NCBI RefSeq assembly: GCF_003412455.1
Contig: NZ_QTJU01000007.1
Location: forward strand, 186,001 to 250,000
Length of the DNA stretch: 64,000 nt
Source: Deminuibacter soli
GTDB taxonomy: Bacteria; Bacteroidota; Bacteroidia; Chitinophagales; Chitinophagaceae
Direction of reading: 5' to 3'
Shown here: piece after piece, positions 55,280-62,463 of the stretch
How the letters are laid out: every line of letters begins with the position of its first letter
Numbering within the stretch: position 1 is the stretch's first letter
Made by a program: the position numbers and the translations under genes
The notes under the pieces: model-generated
Database searches by the model: none
Told to the model about the DNA's origin: nothing
Seen by the model: only the letters and a program-made list of their open reading frames with translations

Positions 55280-56317
55280 TTGAAAAAGACCTTATTCCAT
55301 CAACTGCCGTACAGCAAAGCACTGATTTTATGCAGCATGCTGCTATTCGCAGCAAGCGTGTGTGCACAGGATACAGCAAGGTTGCGCCCTGTAACCAGTG
55401 ATAGCAACTGGATAGAAAAATACAAGGACTGGATAGTGCTGAAGCTGGCACTGGAAAACAGTGCAGAATTTTTTTCTGTAAATACCGACGCCTTTGATTA
55501 CGTGTTTCAGCCCAACCCGGCCGAATTATTCCGCACCTATTTTTCCTATCGCTACATCTCGTTTTATCTTACCTATATACCGCATTTTCTGCCCGGCAAT
55601 AACGATGACGCCGAAAAGGGAAGAACAACGGGGTTGGGACTTGGTTTTGGTTTTAATTCACACCAGTGGTTTACGAATGCCGATTTTTCTTTCACAAAAG
55701 GTTATTACCTGGAGAATACCAAAGATTTTGTTCCGGGCTGGCAACCGGGTGATCCTTATTACCAGGCGCACAAATTACAGGTAACAAGCCTGGGCGGATC
55801 AACCGGGTACAACACCAATCCGCGGCTTTCCCTGGCTGCAGTATACGGGCAAACGGAACGGCAGCTGAAAAGTGCCGGTGCATTTTTGCCTGTACTCTCC
55901 TACCGCTATTTTATTATCAATAACAAAGACACCGGCATCACGCAAAAAACAAATAATTTCCAGTTGTTGCTGGGGGCGGGTTATCATCATACGTTTGTTG
56001 TAAGCAAATCGTTGTATTTATTTGGTTCATTTATTCCTTCGTTTGGCTATATCGATACAAGGCTGTTGACCCGTTTCCGGGAGGGCAATGAGATTACCAA
56101 CAGGTTAAGCCCTGTTTACCAGTGGGAGGCGAAAGCGGGGCTGGGGTATAACGGACGCCGGTTTTTTTCCGGGTTATACCTCACGGCCAATTCTTCGAAA
56201 CATTCACAGGGTTTAACAACAGCGGTAGACCAGGATGGGCGGGTATTCCTGCAATTGTTTGCAGGGTACAGGTTTGCGGCACCTAAATTTTTAAAACGGG
56301 CAGTAGATAAGTTGTAA
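55280..56317 (+). CDS. DUF4421 family outer-membrane beta-barrel protein
   Basis: A 345-residue exported protein starting at TTG (LKKTLFHQLPYSKALILCS as a signal, then ASVCAQD). The pattern WIEKYKDWIVLKLALENSAE, then FSYRYISFYLTYIPHFLPGNND, fits the DUF4421 family of predicted outer-membrane barrels; alternating aromatic strands run to the C-terminus. It forms a pair with the DUF3943 gene 31 bp downstream. Function unknown. Confidence 0.8.
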   Translation: MKKTLFHQLPYSKALILCSMLLFAASVCAQDTARLRPVTSDSNWIEKYKDWIVLKLALENSAEFFSVNTDAFDYVFQPNPAELFRTYFSYRYISFYLTYIPHFLPGNNDDAEKGRTTGLGLGFGFNSHQWFTNADFSFTKGYYLENTKDFVPGWQPGDPYYQAHKLQVTSLGGSTGYNTNPRLSLAAVYGQTERQLKSAGAFLPVLSYRYFIINNKDTGITQKTNNFQLLLGAGYHHTFVVSKSLYLFGSFIPSFGYIDTRLLTRFREGNEITNRLSPVYQWEAKAGLGYNGRRFFSGLYLTANSSKHSQGLTTAVDQDGRVFLQLFAGYRFAAPKFLKRAVDKL

Positions 56318-56348
56318 CTGGCAGGTAAAACAAAACCGGGATTGAAAC

Positions 56349-57734
56349 ATGCACACACGAATGCTCCTTTTTATACTACTGTTACTGCTCAGCGTAAGCC
56401 TCGCTGCACAGGATCATTCTTTCACGAATGCCGTGAGTGATTCATTGTGCGTGAAAAGAGATACTGTGCCCCGGAAGAAGCACTTCTGGCGTGCCGCGGG
56501 CGAGTTGTTGCTGGTTGAATTGATACCCTGGTCTGAAAACAGGTTTATCCGCAAAGCAGATTTTGCCAAAGTGAATTTTGCCAGTATTGGTCATAACCTG
56601 AAGCCCTCGAGCTGGGAGTGGGACGATAATAATTTCAGCACCAACCAATTTGCACATCCCTACCACGGCAACTTGTATTACAGTGCATTTCGTTCCAATG
56701 GTTATTCCTTCTGGCAATCGGTTCCGGCGGCATTTGCAGGCAGCTTTTTGTGGGAGGTAGCCGGTGAAACACATAACCCGGCGCCGAATGATTTTATCAA
56801 TACCAGTCTGGGCGGCATTGCATTGGGTGAAATGACTTACCGCATCTCCAACAAAATTGTCAACAACGGGGCAAGGGGTGTTAAACGGCAGGTGCAGGAA
56901 GTGCTGGCGCTGATTGTAAACCCCATGAATGGGCTTAACCGCATCATCAATGGCCAGTGGGGCAGGGTGTACGGCGATACGGATTCGTGTAACGAGCTCT
57001 CCGGCATGATCAACGTTGGCGTGCGGCGTTTTGGTTTAAGGGACTTATATGGCAAGTACAACGGCAAAAACGAATTGTACTTCCGGCTGCGTTTGTATTA
57101 CGGTGATAAATACCAGGAATCGAATATACCTTTTCAAAGCTTTTACGCACAGGTGGAAGCAGGTGGCGGTGATTCGGCCTACCTGAATAATGTGCAGGTG
57201 GCGGGCGCGCTGAAAACCTGGAAAATGAAAGAAGACAGCAGCCAGCTGCACCTGTATTCCGTTACCATGAACTACGATTATTTAAAGAACAGTGCTTTTG
57301 AATACGGCGGGCAGAGTTTTACTTTCAAGCTGCTGTCTAACTGGCGCAGGAAAAAAGACTTTAAGATATTTACCGAGATCGGCTCTGGTGTAGTAGTATT
57401 AGGCGCTGTGCCAGACAAGTATTTGTTTTACGGGGAAGGCCGCAATTACGATTACGGTCCGGGTTTGCTGGTAAGCGGCAATGCCGTGTTTAATTTTCAT
57501 GATATTGTTGAAGCGGAGTTAAGCTATAAAGGCAATCGCTTTCAAACCGTGAACGGGAACAAATCTTCGTACATCATCAACACCTACTTTGCAGAACTGC
57601 GTGGTAAACTTTTCAAGCGTCTCTCACTGGTAGCAGGCGTGGGACAGTTTACACTGAATGGTTATTTCAAAGATTTCAGGAATGTAAGCCAGCGATACCC
57701 GTTTTTCCGCGTTTCTGCGGGGTATATATTCTGA
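56349..57734 (+). CDS. DUF3943 family outer-membrane protein
   Basis: A 461-residue exported protein; signal peptide MLLFILLLLLSVSLAAQD. The conserved N-terminal block (SWEWDDNNFSTNQFAHPYHG, then NGYSFWQSVPAAFAGSFLWE and NDFINTSLGGIALGEMTYR) defines DUF3943. The rest is a beta-barrel ending in FPxYPFFRVSAGYIF-like strands (YPFFRVSAGYIF). Co-transcribed with the DUF4421 gene. Function unknown; the family is frequent in Gram-negative envelopes. Confidence 0.85.
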   Translation: MHTRMLLFILLLLLSVSLAAQDHSFTNAVSDSLCVKRDTVPRKKHFWRAAGELLLVELIPWSENRFIRKADFAKVNFASIGHNLKPSSWEWDDNNFSTNQFAHPYHGNLYYSAFRSNGYSFWQSVPAAFAGSFLWEVAGETHNPAPNDFINTSLGGIALGEMTYRISNKIVNNGARGVKRQVQEVLALIVNPMNGLNRIINGQWGRVYGDTDSCNELSGMINVGVRRFGLRDLYGKYNGKNELYFRLRLYYGDKYQESNIPFQSFYAQVEAGGGDSAYLNNVQVAGALKTWKMKEDSSQLHLYSVTMNYDYLKNSAFEYGGQSFTFKLLSNWRRKKDFKIFTEIGSGVVVLGAVPDKYLFYGEGRNYDYGPGLLVSGNAVFNFHDIVEAELSYKGNRFQTVNGNKSSYIINTYFAELRGKLFKRLSLVAGVGQFTLNGYFKDFRNVSQRYPFFRVSAGYIF

Positions 57735-57736
57735 GT

Positions 57737-57955
57737 AGTATAGCTGTAGTTATAGATGCTACCGGCAACCTGAATGCGATCAACAATGCCTTTTCGCTGA
57801 TGTCGCATGCAGCGCGGTATGTATTGATAGGGTTGCAAAAGGGAAACATCGTAATCAACCACCTGGGGTTTCACAAACGCGAAGCCGCCTTAATGAGCAG
57901 CAGAAACGCCACGCATGCAGATTTTGAATGGGTGAATAGGGAAAATATTGCGGAA
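57737..57955 (+). pseudogene. C-terminal fragment of a zinc-type alcohol dehydrogenase
   Basis: A frame opening right after the DUF3943 stop reads AVVIDATGNLNAINNAFSLM, SHAARYVLIGLQKGNIVI and FHKREAALMSSRNATHADFE. This is the Rossmann C-terminal part of medium-chain Zn dehydrogenases of the L-galactonate/sorbitol dehydrogenase type (FHKKExxLMGSRNAT). The N-terminal zinc domains and GxGxxG are absent, and after FEWV the similarity stops. An orphan remnant, not the end of the 17668 gene: different subgroup. Confidence 0.7.
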
Positions 57956-58317
57956 ACTTTGTTTTTTGGGCAGAATCCCTTTATTTGCAAAACATTCAAC
58001 TGCTTAAATCCTGTTCTGATGACTTTTTTACCAACCAAAACCGGTTACCACCGTACTGTTTTAGCAACCGGATACGCTATAGGTTATTCTCCGTTAATAT
58101 CCGGATCTTCTTTTCTTTTATCGGTTAACAAACATGCGCTGTTGCTATAATGTTGATTGCCCGAAGCTACAGCCAGAGCTATATTAACGGCATTTAATTG
58201 TTGCCGCCTGCCTTTCGTTATTTCCCTGCATTAATCTTAACCTACTGCATATTTATATAGATATGGTACATGGGGTATAGTTAACGGCTATAAGTGATCA
58301 TCTGCAGCAGCGGGCGT

Positions 58318-58638
58318 ATGAATTTCTATTGTTTTTTACTGTTTAACCAGCTTATAAATAAACCAGTATCAAGTGAAAACTGCATGTTTAAGCCTTCTGT
58401 GGATTGTACTGTATATGAAAAACCAAAAGGAGGACTTGGGCCGGGCGATCCAATTGGTATAAATCTGAACAACCTATTTTCAACTCCCGCAGCAGGTGGC
58501 CTAAGTCCAGCAGGTAAAATAGGAACTGGTGTTGTTGGTGGAGTTGTATTATATGAGGTAATTAAATGGGGCGCGGCTATCCTTTTGGCGCCAGAAACAT
58601 TTGGTGGCTCCTTGGGGGCAGCGGCAGTTACACCTTAA
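58318..58638 (+). CDS. C-terminal tail of an RHS-type or secreted effector (orphan fragment)
   Basis: About 106 residues; GTG at 58294 or ATG at 58318 as start. After an unrelated leader, the segment CMFKPSVDCTVYEKPKGGL, PIGINLNNLFSTPAAGG and GGVVLYEVIKWGAAILLAPE resembles the end of Bacteroidota RHS-associated proteins, where a hydrophobic EVIKW..APET tail is frequent. The 5' part of such a gene is missing, so this is probably a displaced tail. Followed 20 bp later by DUF4279. Recognition is from memory of the tail pattern and is uncertain. Confidence 0.4.
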   Translation: MNFYCFLLFNQLINKPVSSENCMFKPSVDCTVYEKPKGGLGPGDPIGINLNNLFSTPAAGGLSPAGKIGTGVVGGVVLYEVIKWGAAILLAPETFGGSLGAAAVTP

Positions 58639-58658
58639 TAATAAAATTGAATAATCTT

Positions 58659-59081
58659 ATGAGAAATGAAATCATTCTAAGCTTTGTGATCGCGGACTTT
58701 GATGATATAACCCCCAATGAAATCACTGAAAACATTGGCATTACTCCAGTCAGAATCTATATTAAGGGTGAAAGAAAGAACCCTAATTTTTCTGGGATTG
58801 CAAAACGGAATCGATGGATTATGGGTTCAGGCCTAGACAAATACGCCTCATTTGAAGATCAGATGAACGCCATGTTGAATATCATCGAATCCAAAATAGA
58901 ACTGTTTCGACCGTTTTGTGAGAAATATTATTGTGAGTTTTCTTGTGCTATATTTATCCGCTATGACAATGACGAAAGTACGCCGTCCGTACATTTAGAT
59001 GCGCGATACAACCGCCTGATAAAGGAATTGAATATAGCATTTGATGTTGATCTATACTGTCTGCCTAACAAGGACGAATAG
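58659..59081 (+). CDS. DUF4279 domain protein, possible immunity protein
   Basis: A 140-residue soluble protein from the ATG at 58659. The layout (SFVIADFDDITPNEITENIG; GERKNPNFSGIAKRNRWIM; YASFEDQMNAMLNIIESKIE) matches the DUF4279 family, which is common beside RHS and other polymorphic toxins in Bacteroidota and may include immunity proteins. It follows the effector-tail fragment by 20 bp, the order expected for toxin then immunity. AT-rich relative to the upstream half of the window. Confidence 0.75.
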   Translation: MRNEIILSFVIADFDDITPNEITENIGITPVRIYIKGERKNPNFSGIAKRNRWIMGSGLDKYASFEDQMNAMLNIIESKIELFRPFCEKYYCEFSCAIFIRYDNDESTPSVHLDARYNRLIKELNIAFDVDLYCLPNKDE

Positions 59082-59209
59082 GTTTATTAGTCCGGTTGAT
59101 GTGACGAATGGAGACCTGCATGTGAGTGAGCTAACCGAGTTAAATAATTCAGATCTTTCACTGAAGTTAAACGCATGGAATGAAAGTGACTTTATGCCTA
59201 AAGACAAAT

Positions 59210-59395
59210 TAAGAGCATGATGGACTATTCATTTGCCGAATCTGACGGAAAGATTGTTACGCAAGGGCTAGCGTATACGGAAGTTCAACCGTTGAAACTA
59301 TTCGAACTGTTGGATTTTATAATTCAAATGGAAGCATTATAACGATCAAGTATGATGAGTTAGTAGATGCAATTAAAAAGATCAATAAAAAATAA
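59210..59395 (+). pseudogene. Degraded small ORFs between DUF4279 and the lipoprotein
   Basis: 59082-59406 has no intact gene but holds protein-like pieces: a tail VDVTNGDLHVSELTELNN ending near 59220, and TVETIRTVGFYNSNGSI, then IKYDELVDAIKKINKK ending TAA at 59395. Neither has a start codon. They look like the ends of decayed immunity-type genes. Confidence 0.35.
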
Positions 59396-59406
59396 TCAGC
59401 GATTTC

Positions 59407-59961
59407 ATGAGAATAATAATGATTGCGTTATGCCCTTGCGTCCTTTTCTTGGTGATGTTGACTTCTTGTTCCAGATATATAGACAAAGTGAACAGAGGCG
59501 CAGAAACTGGCGTGAGGAATGGTTTTTTTATTTTTTATCCTGATAGCAATATGCTTATATATACATCATCCGTTGGCTTATCAAGAGATACCGAAAAAAT
59601 GAGCCCCGAGCATTTTAAAGTTATGTTGCCTAAAGGAATAAAATATTATGAGATAACAAATTCAACGGATTTTAGCGTCTATTATGATGGCAGGCAAGCC
59701 ATTTGGATACGGATTGATTTTGACAAAAATTTAAGGAGAGATACTATATATAATCCCACTCAGCGAGAGTTAGATTCTCTTCTTGAGAGCAGGCCGATTG
59801 TCCAAAAATCTAAATACGATATCACGGCAAAAGCGTTTAGTGTAAAAAGAAAGAGTGTCCTTGTAAAAAAAGATGGAGCAATAATTTTATTGTATAACAT
59901 CAAGCCGAATAAATATGGACAATTTTATAAATCGGTTAATTCCTTTAGTTTTATAAAATGA
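59407..59961 (+). CDS. Hypothetical lipoprotein
   Basis: A 184-residue lipoprotein; signal LFLVMLTSCSRYIDK with a lipobox Cys. Mature part: NGFFIFYPDSNMLIYTSS, NSTDFSVYYDGRQAIWIRID and VKKDGAIILLYNIKPNKYGQ. No family recognised. It lies in the AT-rich array after DUF4279. Lipoprotein immunity proteins protect against envelope-acting toxins, a possible but unproven role. Confidence 0.65.
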   Translation: MRIIMIALCPCVLFLVMLTSCSRYIDKVNRGAETGVRNGFFIFYPDSNMLIYTSSVGLSRDTEKMSPEHFKVMLPKGIKYYEITNSTDFSVYYDGRQAIWIRIDFDKNLRRDTIYNPTQRELDSLLESRPIVQKSKYDITAKAFSVKRKSVLVKKDGAIILLYNIKPNKYGQFYKSVNSFSFIK

Positions 59962-60038
59962 TTAAATCATTTAACACAGATGTTGTAAAATTTAAGCAGC
60001 CGAAATCGAGCTGAAGTTCAAAGGATATCAAAGATATC

Positions 60039-60074
60039 AGCAAAGCCCCACGAACGCGGGGCTTTGCTTTGGTA
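60039..60074 (+). terminator. Intrinsic terminator
   Basis: AGCAAAGCCCC / GGGGCTTTGCT with loop ACGAACGC is followed by TTGG. It lies about 80 bp after the lipoprotein gene. Confidence 0.7.
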
Positions 60075-60083
60075 TACACTATT

Positions 60084-60317
60084 ACAAATACTCATGTCGA
60101 TTACATAAATGTCTTCAATGAAAAAGAGGATAATGTTGATTGGAAACCAAGCAATAGTTGTGCAGGGTATCCAGGCAAAGTATGGAATGTGATTACTGGA
60201 GAAGACTTAAATTCCCAAGCATGGGGCGGCTTATTACAAGTCCGGCTAAATTGCTCAATCAATCGTCACAGCAAATGGTGGTACGAATCACAGTACAACG
60301 TCTACACCTGTTCCTAA
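60084..60317 (+). CDS. Short hypothetical protein or toxin fragment
   Basis: About 78 residues, without a convincing start (frame open from about 60069). Contains VDYINVFNEKEDNVDWKPSN and GKVWNVITGEDLNSQAWGG. No signal peptide or family. Probably a leftover of a C-terminal toxin or immunity module. Low confidence. Confidence 0.25.
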   Translation, partial: TNTHVDYINVFNEKEDNVDWKPSNSCAGYPGKVWNVITGEDLNSQAWGGLLQVRLNCSINRHSKWWYESQYNVYTCS

Positions 60318-60360
60318 ACCTGAAAAAAAGAAATTAAGTAGTAGTAATTAGCTTGAGAAA

Positions 60361-60462
60361 ATGTTTTATATGAAAAAGGTGATGGCTGTTTTCTTCGTAT
60401 TAATAATAATTTTTTGTGCTCTCTATTATATTTTCTTTGTAAAAGAAAAAAATGTCAAATGA
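60361..60462 (+). CDS. Short membrane-anchor ORF, probable N-terminus of the next gene
   Basis: 34 codons from the ATG at 60361: two Met/Lys residues and one strong transmembrane helix (MAVFFVLIIIFCALYYIFF), then stop at 60460. It overlaps the next frame (60452) by 11 bp. Removing one A from the A7 run at about 60446-60452 joins both into about 155 residues with an N-terminal anchor, so this is likely the broken front of that gene. Confidence 0.45.
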   Translation: MFYMKKVMAVFFVLIIIFCALYYIFFVKEKNVK

Positions 60463-60829
60463 TAAACTACTTAAGATTAGGAATCAAAAGAATGGTATCG
60501 TAGTATCGACAATGGAGAGTTCAAAATACATTAGTGGCTATAAATTGGAACAGATAAATGATACTATAGTGGGAGTAGATATATATACAACAAGCATTTA
60601 TAACGTGTTTTCTGATAAAATAAGTGTAATCGATATAATTCTTGATAAAGATGTGAAAATCATCATGGTAGCAGGAAACATGATGCAAAGAAATAAACTT
60701 GCGTCTGATGATTATAGGGAGCAGGAATTTGGCGGAGATGTTCTAAGTGGTAATTTGAATTATTCTATTGCAGTGACTTTGTTTTTGAAAACGATATTGA
60801 CAGGTACAGGGCTAACGAACTATTTGTAA
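60452..60829 (+). CDS. Hypothetical protein, probably the body of a frameshifted membrane-anchored gene
   Basis: 125 residues starting MSNDKLLKIRNQ. Reads as a soluble beta-rich domain (YKLEQINDTIVGVDIYTTS; ISVIDIILDKDVKIIMVAG) ending in a short hydrophobic stretch (IAVTLFLKTILTGTG). No family recognised. Given the overlapping anchor ORF upstream, the native gene probably starts at 60361 and is split by one extra A. Confidence 0.5.
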   Translation: MSNDKLLKIRNQKNGIVVSTMESSKYISGYKLEQINDTIVGVDIYTTSIYNVFSDKISVIDIILDKDVKIIMVAGNMMQRNKLASDDYREQEFGGDVLSGNLNYSIAVTLFLKTILTGTGLTNYL

Positions 60830-60909
60830 TAGCAGCAAATGAATTCGGTTATGTGGCTCCGTTGCGAAATTTCGTTATACATAAAAATTCCTTAAACGCA
60901 GCGCGAAGA

Positions 60910-61515
60910 ATGATATTTATGATAAATTTCAAGAAAGAGGTTGCAAAAGAACTTCCATACAATAGAGAGCAATATCTTGATTTTTTCGATGACGATTCGT
61001 CTGATTTGTCTATTGTATGGTATGGCATTTCATTTCAATTGTCAAGTCCTATCGAAAGAAACGACCTCATGTTAACGACATTTGTTGAAATGTATGAACG
61101 TCTACTTAATAATATAATAACTAAGCTTGATAATGGGGGGTGTTGGATTGTAAATCATGAAGATAAAGACCTGGCCTGGTTTCCTAATAATGAGAATAAT
61201 TTAAACCATTTACGAACCTTTTTCAAGGAAAGCGAAATTCCGGGAACTTCTAAAGGTGCACTGGTTATTTCGAAAAGTAATTTATTTCGGTTAGTTCATG
61301 ACTTACTACTATATCCATACGTGGTATTAAATAAAGATGGATTTCTATATAAGGATTTGAATATTTCCCATGGAGAACTAAAATTTATTATAAAAATATC
61401 TGGTCATTTGAATGTCGATTTTCTCTGCACGGATCTCGCTATTTTGAGAGAAATTATAGATGAAAATAATTCTAATGCTTTTATTATAAAAGCGTATCGT
61501 GGTACTTCGTTGTAG
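60910..61515 (+). CDS. Hypothetical protein, immunity-like
   Basis: About 201 residues from the ATG at 60910 (60919 is also possible). Soluble, acidic: YNREQYLDFFDDDSSDLS, NGGCWIVNHEDKDLAWFP, GALVISKSNLFRLVHDLLL, and a C-terminal helix IILREIIDEN-like (LAILREIIDENNSNAFI). No signal peptide and no known family seen. Position and AT-richness suggest an orphan immunity gene. Confidence 0.5.
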   Translation: MIFMINFKKEVAKELPYNREQYLDFFDDDSSDLSIVWYGISFQLSSPIERNDLMLTTFVEMYERLLNNIITKLDNGGCWIVNHEDKDLAWFPNNENNLNHLRTFFKESEIPGTSKGALVISKSNLFRLVHDLLLYPYVVLNKDGFLYKDLNISHGELKFIIKISGHLNVDFLCTDLAILREIIDENNSNAFIIKAYRGTSL

Positions 61516-61723
61516 AAAGGTGTCTTGGATTTATTGTGAATTTTTTCATATGAAAAAAGCGATAGGGATTCTCTTTGCGTTCACAACATAAGATAGAGAA
61601 TCCAGAGAAAGACGTCATCGTGTCAACAGTTTGTATAGCCAACATAATTGATTTAGTTAAAGCGATATATGAGCAAAGTGAAAATAGGTCTTATTGAAAA
61701 CGGCTTTTTATCCATCACCGTAA

Positions 61724-62103
61724 ATGAAATTTTACAGTGTATATATAGGAGAAGAGTGCGGTTTGTATTGGAGTGTTGTGTGGCTGGAAGCGATTGGTAG
61801 TTTAAAAGGGGAGCACTCAGTTGCCGCATTAGAAAATGAAATTAATAATAAAGGGATTGTTCTGCAGTATACATATTCGGAAGTTATTAACTTCTTTAGC
61901 ACCTTCTCCCAGGTTATTAATGTCGTTATTTTAGGTGATAAAGATAAAATCAACTAAGAAAGTACTCTAATGATGAGGAGATGTTTGAAAGTTGTTATTG
62001 TGTAATTGAATTGATTGATTCATCTTATTTTATAGTGCATGTGGATGATACAGATTTGGTGAATAAGTTGAAGATTGGGTTTCCATATCTGGAGGAAATT
62101 TAA
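61724..62103 (+). pseudogene. Frameshifted immunity-like small protein
   Basis: The first frame (61724-61957) reads MKFYSVYIGEECGLYWSVVW, then SEVINFFSTFSQVINVVILG, and stops early. From 61948 another frame continues coherently: NQLRKYSNDEEMFESCYCVI, ELIDSSYFIVHVDDTDLVNK, LKIGFPYLEEI, stop at 62101. One missing A in the short A run at 61946-61949 explains the break. Joined, about 126 residues, a typical size for small immunity proteins. No family recognised. Confidence 0.55.
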
Positions 62104-62157
62104 GTGGCATGGAGTTGATTATCTAAAGCTGTTAATGATTGGCATGAATTGGTAAAT

Positions 62158-62463
62158 ATGGAGCATCTAATTAAAGTTTTAGCACGTATTCATTTATACA
62201 AGAATGGAAGGAAGACGCCATTTATAAGCGGCTACCGGCCTTTGTTTAATTTTACTGGTGCAACGACGAAGATCTCTGGTCGCATCGATTTGATAGAGAT
62301 GGATAAGTTTCTTCCAGGGAGCTCAGGTGTTGTTTATGTGTCGTTTATAAAGGGTATTATCCCTGATAGCAATTTTACAAGCGGCATCAGTTTTTCCTTT
62401 GATGAAGGACAGATGTTAATAGGTGAAGGTATAATATTGGAGCCATTGTCACTTACACAATAG
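62158..62463 (+). CDS. Stand-alone EF-Tu domain III homologue
   Basis: 101 residues from the ATG at 62158 (a TTG at 62149 is possible). The pattern ARIHLYKNGRKTPFISGYRP, then TGATTKISGRIDLIEM, FLPGSSGVVYVSFIKGI and FSFDEGQMLIGEGIILEP, follows domain III of translation factor EF-Tu ([20 protein letters not shown] ... MPGDNV ... FAIREGGRTVGAGVV). No GTPase domain or domain II precedes it. It lies directly before an RHS fragment in a toxin/immunity graveyard. Similar short EF-Tu-like proteins are seen near polymorphic toxins; an EF-Tu-mimicking immunity or adaptor role is inferred. Confidence 0.65.
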   Translation: MEHLIKVLARIHLYKNGRKTPFISGYRPLFNFTGATTKISGRIDLIEMDKFLPGSSGVVYVSFIKGIIPDSNFTSGISFSFDEGQMLIGEGIILEPLSLTQ

